In this document: positions 56,545 through 64,000 of the stretch, piece by piece | How positions within the stretch are numbered: position 1 is the first letter of the stretch | Layout: each line of letters begins with the position of its first letter | Source of the DNA: Notamacropus eugenii | Taxonomy: Eukaryota > Chordata > Mammalia > Diprotodontia > Macropodidae | Length of the DNA: 64,000 nucleotides | Reading direction: 5' to 3' | Assembly: GCF_028372415.1 (NCBI RefSeq) | Contig: NC_092875.1 | Coordinates: forward strand, 54,005,728-54,069,727 | Notes under the pieces: generated by a model | Seen by the model: only the letters and a program-made list of their open reading frames with translations | Database searches by the model: none | Told to the model about the DNA's origin: nothing | Translations under genes and position numbers: made by a program

Positions 56545-58475
56545 AGTTCCTTTCTCAGCTTTTAATTGTTTGATTTCTCACACAAATAATGAAATTTGAT
56601 CCTCAACAAAATAGTTCAGCATAGGAAAGATCAATGACAATTGGGGGGAATGACAATAACAATAATTGTAGAATGAAATTGGGATTGAAGAATCAAGGAA
56701 AAAACCTCTCATTAGAGGTTTTAGATTTCCTCAAGAAAAAAATGCTCTTTACAGATTTGAAGCAAAAATTTTGTGATTTACAGATAAATGAGTGAAATAG
56801 TTTTGCTCAACACCAATGATTAAGGTAGACTATTTAGAAGAGTCCTGTGCAGTGACACAAGATAGGAATGCTGGCTTCTGCAAGAAAAAAGAAGAAACTT
56901 AGTTTTATTGTGGTTCAAATCCAGGCTTTTTAAAAAAAAGATAAAGTAAGAAATCAATCAATATTCATATGTTGATTGACTACTATACTATAGGCCTGTA
57001 AGTAGGAGAGATTCAAGGTTTACTTTAATTTGAGAATACTGGTTCAGGTGTCCTTTGTTTGCTGTTTCAATGTTGTTGTCAAGGGGGTCTAACTTTGTTG
57101 GGGAACTTTTGTCATTAAACATAGAAATAATCTAGTGCAACACCCTGTCTGATTAAAGAATCCTCTCTACAAACTCCCTAACAACTGATCATCTAGCTTC
57201 TTTTGAGAACTTAATGTGACAGGGAACTCAGCACATTAGAATCAGCCTATATTGTGTCATATCTGGCTTCTCTACCTCTGTTCACTAGTGTTTTTCTTCT
57301 CTCAAGGAAATTTGAAATTCTAGTTTTGACTATGTCTTTCTAACCTGCTCAAATAGTCCAGGTTTCACAAGTGTTACTGTACAAAGCAGGTGCCTCCAGG
57401 ATTCCCATTTCCATCTGAAAAGTGTGGTTTGGTTTTTGTTTTGGGGGGTTTGTTTGTTGTTGTTGTTGTTTTTTGACAGCATTGTGTTATATTCCTATTA
57501 GATCATGGAATCTCCCCTTTACCTAGACACATTAAACTATTTCTTTAGAATTCTCTCTTTTGTCAGAAAGAAAGGATTAGATTATGCAGTTCAATTTGCA
57601 ATGTCTCATATTTGTTCCCTTTCGAGATTAGTCTGCCAAATCTCTTTAAAATTAAAAAAAAAAAAGGTACACTGGGATTGATTACCACTATCTCAGGCTT
57701 TGTGGGAAGCACTGAGTCATGGTGCCTTCTTATTGCTTTATTATTATTCAGGTTGAAGAAATCAAAGTTTTGTTATTTCTCTTCTGGGATTGGAGAAATC
57801 GTAGCAATCATTGCCCTCATTTTTCTCTCTTTCATTCTAAGCATCATCCCCGGAACAACTAGCGGTAGTGGCTTCATCGGGAGCCAAATACAATCCGTAT
57901 GGAAATTCAAAGCAGCATAAAAGCTAGGTGACACTTAAGGGAACATCCTGAAGACTCTATTAAAGAGACTTTCAGGCGATGTGAGCTACCTGTTTCCTAC
58001 ACGTGCTTTTGCAACATTTGACACTAGCGGTCCCTGTCTCTCACTTCCTTTTTGGATACTCTTCTGCCCTCCTTTAGTTCTCCTATAGAATAAAATGAAC
58101 TTAATTCTTAGTCTCTTCAAGAGCTCTCAAAAATTCTAAGTTGAAAAGAAGGTACTGACCTTCACTTGAGTCCATTGCTACAGGAATTTGGAGTTCTGTA
58201 AACCGATGAGATTACAAGTCTACTTCAACAAAATCAGTGAAATCACATGGTCCCTCTCTCACTTAGCAGAGGCTGAGACTTTGCTGCTCCACAGAAATGC
58301 CACTTCATCCACTTTGCAACAAGATCAGAGGGACGTATCAGGAACTGCAGTGTACCATAATTGATTCCGAACTAATTACTCAGAGTCAACAAATTTCTCC
58401 TTTAGAAACTTTCAGATTTGAAACAATAGAAAACAATTGTCTTTACAAAAGAATAGTAATCAAAGCCATCTTTCA
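56545..58475. other. no gene recognised; scattered old repeats
   Basis: 57140-57300 resembles an ancient interspersed repeat ('gacagggaactcagcac'). A TTG run lies near 57450. A 102-codon frame at 57612-57920 contains a hydrophobic stretch but no known domain, and I do not call it a gene. Confidence 0.35.
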
Positions 58476-58480
58476 GAAGA

Positions 58481-58553
58481 GCCGAAATAGCTCAGGTGGG
58501 AGAGCGTTAGACTGAAGATCTAAAGGTCCCTGGTTCAATCCCGGGTTTCGGCA
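58481..58553 (+). tRNA. tRNA-Phe-GAA: tRNA-Phe (GAA), A-box variant
   Basis: A 73-nt plus-strand tRNA-Phe that differs from the copies at 45527 and 55082 at one base: the D-loop reads CTCAGGTGGG instead of CTCAGTTGGG. The change lies in the A box at a position that is normally a pyrimidine, so TFIIIC recognition could be weaker. All stems, the GAA anticodon and the B box are unchanged. The T4 terminator (58566-58569) is 13 bp downstream. Probably a functional gene or a recent derivative. Confidence 0.93.
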
Positions 58554-58979
58554 AGGTTGATTTCATTTTGCATGGGGAACGTCAAACGAATTGGATCTGC
58601 TCACCCTCAGGACTGCTTTCTTCTCCCTCACTTCCTTCAGCAGCGGTGACGTTTTTTGGTTTGCCTACTACTATGCTCTGAATTTTCTTTCTCTTTGCTT
58701 TTATTGGAGCATGATTCTTCGACTTTGGCCTAGGTCCTTCTCTGGTCTGGACTGCAGTTAGGAAGACCTTCATTTAAGCCTTGCCTTGGTCTAGCATAAT
58801 TCATAAGCTAGCCTTTAGTGAATGAATTGATATTGATGCTGGAAATGCATCTAATCAAAGTTGTAGCTCCCTAAAGCAAAGCCTCTATTATCCTTTTGAT
58901 AAAAGAACATATCTTAAGGCCTTTCACCTTGTCAACAGTTATTATTTAAGCTAAAAAAAACTCTGTTAGGGAATATGAT

Positions 58980-59070
58980 CCCAATCAATCAATAAGCATC
59001 AGTAAGTTTCTTCTATGTGCCAGACATTCTTTTTGGCTAGCTTTCGACAAATAGAAAGAATAAAACATTC
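58980..59070 (-). mobile_element. L2 3' end fragment
   Basis: 'caatcaatcaataagcatc' then 'ttctatgtgccagacattc', the reverse L2 tail. Confidence 0.6.
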
Positions 59071-59299
59071 CTTACTACAAATGGTTTATTCTGCTTACTT
59101 ATGCAATCTGTTGCTCATCACTATTTTGCTTCATATTCCTTAAATGCTGGGAAGTTTTCTCCTCATTTCCAAAATCATGAAAACGCTCATTTCATCCCAA
59201 ATATACAAGGGGGTTTTTTGGTATCATTCTAGATCTGGGAACTCTAGATAATGTCCATACGCTGAGAATTTTCATTTAGCTAATGGGTGCTCTAGAATA

Positions 59300-59420
59300 T
59301 GTTAGAAATATTAATAACAGTTCTTTTTATGGTGGGAAAAAAATTGGAAACTAAAAGGGTGTCCATCACCTGGGAAATAGCCAAGCCAGTTATGTTCTAT
59401 AAATGTGATGGAACACTCAT
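59300..59420 (+). mobile_element. L1 ORF2 C-terminal fragment
   Basis: 'aaaaattggaaactaaaagg', 'gtccatcacctgggaaatag' and 'aatgtgatggaacactcatg' match the L1 stretch 'aactggaaattgaagggatg', 'cccatcaattggggaatgg'. This is the same region as the minus-strand L1 at 44.0 kb. Confidence 0.65.
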
Positions 59421-59424
59421 GTTA

Positions 59425-60400
59425 CAAGCAATGATGAAGGGGATACTCCTCCTCCTTTCTCTTTCCCTTTCTCATCCCATCTGTCCTCTGCCTTACCTCT
59501 TGCACTCCATCCCTGACTGATCTCTAAGGATCCTGCAGATGTGTAGGTTGGGATTTGGGGGGAGGGAAAAAAAGTCAGTTCACATGATCAATGTATTTGG
59601 GAAATGTGTACAATGTGTAACATCTGGAGACCTCTCATCTCCAAGATGGGGGAGAGGGAAAATGTCAGAATACTCAGAAGGCCACTACTTGTGGTGGAAG
59701 ACAGTCTCTTTCAGAACATTTTGGTTACTAAAGCTTTGCTCTCTAAGGAAATGCATCTCATCTCATCTCAGAAGACTGAAAAGACAAACATGTAACATGA
59801 CCTACAGTATTTGATAACATTTCAGTTGCCTCAAACTTCATCTCTGTAAAAGTTAATTTAATTTGAGAAAACTCAGACCTCTCATCTTGGTTATGTTCCA
59901 TGAGAAATAAAGGTAATCTGAGGGAGAGGGAGGAGAAAGAAGAGGAGGAAGAGAGAGACAGAAAGGCAGAGAGATACTTTAAGGTGGAGATTAGGAAATT
60001 GTACATTACAATCATATAGGCATATAGACAATGCAAAGGGTCAGAGGGAGATGAAATGCCCTATGTGAGAAGCAGAGAGAACACTGGCTACATTGAAGGG
60101 TGCAGGAGGTGTAGTAGTGTATAACGAGGTTGAAAAGATCTATTGAATTAATGGTCTCATTTTGTTGTGCGATTATCACGTGTCCATAGCTCTACGGACA
60201 TTGGACATTGGAGCCTAGAATCCGACCTTGAGAGCTCATTACCGTTTGCTGCACCAAGAGAAAGTGTTCAGAAAACACACAAGCTTGGAAATCTTGGAAA
60301 GGCTAACTTTGCACAGTTCAACAATTCAAGTTAACAAACAAGTTAGATAGATTTGAAAACGGGAATTTTATTTCTTTGGTCATTTTTACACTGGGAGAAA
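59425..60400. other. no gene recognised
   Basis: A purine-rich GAGGA tract lies at about 59915-59970. Otherwise unassigned intergenic sequence. Confidence 0.35.
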
Positions 60401-60405
60401 ACTGC

Positions 60406-60477
60406 TAGCAGAGGATGGTTTCGATCCATCGACCTCTGGGTTATGGGCCCAGCACGCTTCCGCTGCGCCACTCTGCT
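60406..60477 (-). tRNA. tRNA-iMet-CAT: initiator tRNA-Met (CAT)
   Basis: A fourth initiator tRNA gene, 72 nt on the minus strand, identical to those at 5985, 26892 and 27465. It shows the A1:T72 pair, GGG/CCC anticodon stem, CAT anticodon and A54. Promoter boxes intact. A T4 terminator is formed by plus-strand AAAA at 60398-60401, four bases after the gene. Opposite in orientation to the three other initiator copies and the outermost tRNA gene on the right. Confidence 0.97.
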
Positions 60478-61414
60478 CCTGAATAGCACGTCTGAATGTC
60501 AGGTTTTATCACTTTTACTTTTCTTCCAGGTTTTCTTTATATGGATTTTCCTTAAGTTTCTCAGCCTTCGGAGTTTTCTAACATAGTTGCATTTTTTCCG
60601 CCAGTAAAACAATTCGAGGTGAGGGGAAGCTAGAATGAGTGATGCGAAAGAAAATCTAAAAGCCTCGGTATTTCCCCTGGGATTAAAAAAAAAGCGGCGA
60701 CTTTATAATTAAAGTTCCGTCTTTCCATCTTTGAAAGTCCTATGACAGTAATACATGTTGTGAAGATTAAGGGGCATGGGAGGGCAGCTAGGGAAACCAT
60801 CGAAAACGCAGAAGAATTTTGCACTTTTTCTCTCTGATCTTTCCACAGACCTTCTTATCTCTCCCACGTACCGTTCACTCACGCACAAAGCACTGCCTTT
60901 CTGTGGCTTTCTATTTTTCCCATCCAGAATTATGCGAAGGGATGGAAAAAGCAAAGTGAGAAATGCTCTTAGGTGGAAAGTTTAGCTCTGAGAACTGACC
61001 GTGGTTCTGAAACTCTGAGGATGAAGGAGGCTTACTGGGAATGAATTCTGAGTCAGAGAACAGGAGAGAAAGACCTAGAGGACATACGGACCACCCTTCA
61101 GAGGCTGCAGCTCCTCGGTGGTCTCGTAGTTTGCAGGAATCCCAGATTCGAAGTCAGATGTCAGATAATGCTCGTAGCCTGTGGAAAGCTATTTCTCTTC
61201 TCTTGAGGACCCTTTTTGTCCCTTTCACCGTCAATCTCTCCTGAGATGTGAAGGTCCATTATGTGACTCCTTGGCCAAAGGAGAAAATGCCCTTTTCCTT
61301 GCTTATCCAGGTGGGGTGTGAAGTGGGTGTAAGTGGGCCTCTCTGTGGCTCCAGAGGCTTGTAGTTTTTGACTATTACAACAAAAGGTTGGCGATTAAGA
61401 GCAGCATTCGATTA

Positions 61415-61500
61415 AATTTCATTCGGCAAGCATGTATTAAGCTCTTAATGAGTCAGACATTGGAGAGGTCTGCTCTCAAGAAATTTATATTCTACTGGCA
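61415..61500 (-). mobile_element. L2 3' end fragment
   Basis: 'ggcaagcatgtattaagctc' then 'gctctcaagaaatttatatt', an eroded reverse L2 tail. Confidence 0.55.
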
Positions 61501-61670
61501 AGAAGAACTGGTATAAGTAACTCTGCCTAATTCTGTTTCCATAAGAGAGAAAACTCTTTGGGCATCCAAACTCACTATTCAATTTTTCCCTCTGGGAATG
61601 GAGCTTCTATAGTCACTCATTTACTCAGATCTTCCTTTAGGCTCTGTGTTATCTCTTCTTCTTTTGTTTG

Positions 61671-61712
61671 CTATAGGTTCCTGTTGGGGGGAACCTATAG
61701 GTTCCCTATAGG
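61671..61712. repeat. short perfect inverted repeat cluster
   Basis: CTATAGGTTCC (61671-61681) and GGAACCTATAG (61690-61700) are perfect 11-bp arms around an 8-base loop. The left-arm word recurs directly at 61695-61705, and a CCTATAGG palindrome follows at 61705-61712. Confidence 0.9.
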
Positions 61713-61924
61713 AAGGTTTCATTTCTCCTTTAAAGAGTGCTGGCAATCTCTGTTTTCATATTGTGGGCGTGGGCTGTGGGATCTGGACTCTGCTCCCTCT
61801 AGAAGTACCATTTGCATATTCAAAATATATTCACTCCCATCAAGCAATGGAGACAAAAGGACGCAGAAGGATGGAAACTGAAGGGACCTTAGTTTTTTCT
61901 AGTTCCCATTTCATCCCTGATTTT

Positions 61925-62045
61925 TAAAAATAACAGAACTGAGCCTGGGAGAGGTTAAGTGACTTGGCAAGGTCACAGAAGTACCTAATATGTCCAATCA
62001 AGGCTAGAAGTCAGTTATCCTGATTCCAGCACTCTTCCCATTATA
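61925..62045 (-). mobile_element. MIR SINE fragment
   Basis: 'gagcctgggagaggttaag', 'gacttggcaaggtcacag' and 'ctgattccagcactcttcc' are the reverse MIR consensus. Confidence 0.7.
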
Positions 62046-62049
62046 CTGC

Positions 62050-64000
62050 ATTGAGAAGTCTCCTTTCTTGGATGTCTCTCTTTTTTTTTTTTTTTTGCTG
62101 ATTTCTGTTTTTCTTTTCCAAAGGGACAGAAGGAAGTATAGAAGATAAATTTTTCCACTTCTCTAATATTTGTGAATTTCCCATAAAAAAGTGGGATTGA
62201 TTTCTTGATCACTGTGCTCAGGATCCCATTTCTGTCACCATCTTGGCTTTGCCTAAAAAAGAAAAATTTGCCTGGCATTGAAATTATCCACATTTTCCTC
62301 CTTCTAGATTTCATGTATTGCTGCATGAGACTGCCACCTCTTCTAAATTAACTCATTATTCCCAAAGATAGGGTGGTAGAATCCTAGCAGCCTGATCTCC
62401 AAGGGCCTCAGATGTTCAGGTAGCTATTGGGAAATCCAGAACTTGGGGACAATAACTCTGTGTTGCTGAGACTAAGAGTGATTTCAGAGTTCTCTCAGCT
62501 TTCAGGTCCTGATTCTGTAAAAATGTTCAGTGATGGGTGGGCATTTGGGAAATTGCATTCCCAGGATAGATTTACAGGTCATTTTAACACAGGAGACTCA
62601 ATAACTAGATTCACTGTGTTCCTCAAACTGTTTCAACCACACCTTGACTACTGAGCCACCCCGCCCTTTCCCCCCCATGAGGTAATATTTGAGGCCATCT
62701 CCCACTGCTGAGAGATGAACAGTAAGGTAGTCTTCTGCTTATAGCAATTAAAAGTTGAGGGGATAAGAAGTGAGACTGGTGATTGGGAGGGGGTGGGTGG
62801 GTCATCATAAGCCTCTAGCACAGAGGCACAGTTGAAATCTCTGTGCTCTTCAGCCTCTAACCCAGCCAACTGAATAGAGTTTATTCTTATACCAGGACAC
62901 TAGGCAGCAGGTGTTAGCCCACTGCAGTCTTCAATATTTGAGATACTTTTTCTTCAGTAGCATTTTTTTTTTGCCCCAATGATTGTAGGGTGGATATAGA
63001 ACAAAAGAGTTTTCCATTTTATGTAAAGATATTTAGGAACAGAATAAAGCATTGGAATGAACTTAAAATTGCATTCTTAGTGGCAGTGAATGAGGAATCA
63101 GCTTATCTACCTCTCTTCCTTCTAGCAGAATTATTCTGTCTTACAGGTGGGTTTGGGTGGAATTTGAAGGGTGGACTTCACTTCAAGGAACACAGTTGCA
63201 TCCCTAGGGATTGTTCCTCTTTCCATGGAGGTATTAAGTGCTCTAGTACTTGTTGGTACAGTTTTCAACTGTGGCTGAGGAGAAAAATCTATCACCCTCC
63301 AATCACTGATGGAATCCTAATAAAGTTGCCCCAGCCCCAATATTGTAGCTTCCTTATAGGCCCCATTGAACATCAGGCCCACTGCCTCTACCTAGTCACT
63401 CACCAATACCCCCAACTCAATATCCTGACTTCTTCATATATATATCTCACTGCTCACTAGAACAACAGGTGTGTCCATGAACTCATATTTCTCATAGGAA
63501 TGGCATATCCATGTGGTGGGATCCCAGTCATTGACTGTAGCTAGCCACTGCTTCTAGACCCATTCCTCATATTTCCCACAGAAACAGTCAGTGTGTCCAT
63601 GCACTTAACTACAACCACATCCATCCAGTCTCAGACAGGACCACAATACTCAGTCAATCAGAAAGCAGCGTGATCAAGATGCCCAAGCAGGATGTGGACC
63701 CCAAAACAATAGAAGAGACTGTCCCTAAGTAGGCACCTGTGCAGTAATAGCAAAAGCTGTCCTTTAGATGAACTTGTGACAAAGAGAGGCTTATTTATAA
63801 TATCATTATTGTAATACATACCTCCCCTGCCATGGGTTTTTCTATATGCATTTAGGGTAATTGCACACACAGTTTCACTGTGGCTGGGATCCCTTCCCTA
63901 TTATTGAATTCCTTAATAAACCCCTCCTGCCTTCTTAATATTCATAATTTCTATTATGTAATTGCATCTTTATCCTATAAAAATCCATCTTGCTTTCTCT
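62050..64000. other. mostly unassigned; possible LTR piece at window edge
   Basis: A 156-codon frame at 62990-63460 has no recognisable domain, and its surroundings give no support. At the window edge (about 63858-64000) 'ttccttaataaacccctcc' and 'cctataaaaatccatcttgc' look like promoter/poly(A) type signals and could belong to an LTR cut by the window. Not enough is visible to decide. Confidence 0.3.

Noticed and set aside
56916-56950. 'gtggttcaaatccaggc' resembling a B box and T arm
   Set aside because: No acceptor, D or anticodon arms upstream.
57612-57920. 102-codon frame with a hydrophobic segment
   Set aside because: The start is in AT-rich low-complexity sequence and no family is recognised.
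62990-63460. 156-codon plus-strand frame
   Set aside because: No recognisable motif, signal or splice context, and unsupported by neighbours.

Overview
The window looks like nuclear DNA of a marsupial mammal. The evidence is a SINE with a 'tttgtccttcattct' head present in many copies, tRNA-headed SINEs with the 'catgtccaactctttgtgaccc' type of start, L1 tails, and a dense background of old L2 (CR1-type) LINEs. Whether it is an American or Australian species cannot be decided from this sequence. I found no convincing host protein-coding gene. The longest open frames are under 175 codons and fall in repeats or in non-conserved sequence.

The real genes are 14 cytosolic tRNA genes. In order and strand they are: iMet(+) 5985, Arg-CCG(-) 7018, Lys-TTT(-) 21897, iMet(+) 26892, iMet(+) 27465, elongator Met(+) 41112, Phe-GAA(-) 45527, Asn-GTT(-) 48857, elongator Met(-) 51165, elongator Met(+) 51890, Asn-GTT(+) 54480, Phe-GAA(+) 55082, Phe-GAA(+) 58481, iMet(-) 60406. 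All can be folded by eye and keep internal A and B boxes. Most have a T-run terminator within about 20 bp of the 3' end. The right half is close to a mirror image: Phe-Asn-Met on the minus strand, then Met-Asn-Phe on the plus strand, about a centre near 51.6 kb, with iMet genes facing inward further out. This arrangement is the most interesting structure in the window. The Met, Phe, Arg-CCG, Lys and iMet content recalls the large tRNA cluster near the extended MHC on human chromosome 6p; that comparison is from memory and is an inference.

Region by region: 0-5 kb holds L2 and SINE insertions. 5.9-7.1 kb holds iMet and Arg in a relatively GC/CpG-rich patch. 7.3-21.8 kb is repeats and several LTR-like relics. 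21.9 kb holds Lys next to a SINE. 23-24.7 kb holds L2 and an L1 tail with a fold-back. 25.5-27.6 kb holds a long AGT microsatellite, an octamer plus CRE-like motif pair, and two iMet genes. 28-32 kb is an L2 broken up by SINEs and a CT-rich microsatellite. 32.6-39.75 kb is a complete-length but broken class I (gammaretrovirus-like) provirus with 440-bp LTRs, an AGGT target duplication and an env-like remnant. 40-45 kb holds a hAT-like foldback, L1 tails, elongator Met and L2. 45-60.5 kb is the mirror-image tRNA block. 60.5-64 kb is mostly unassigned sequence with a striking short inverted repeat near 61.69 kb.

The tRNA genes work independently as RNA polymerase III units. Together they supply initiator and elongator methionine, Phe, Asn, Arg and Lys tRNAs.
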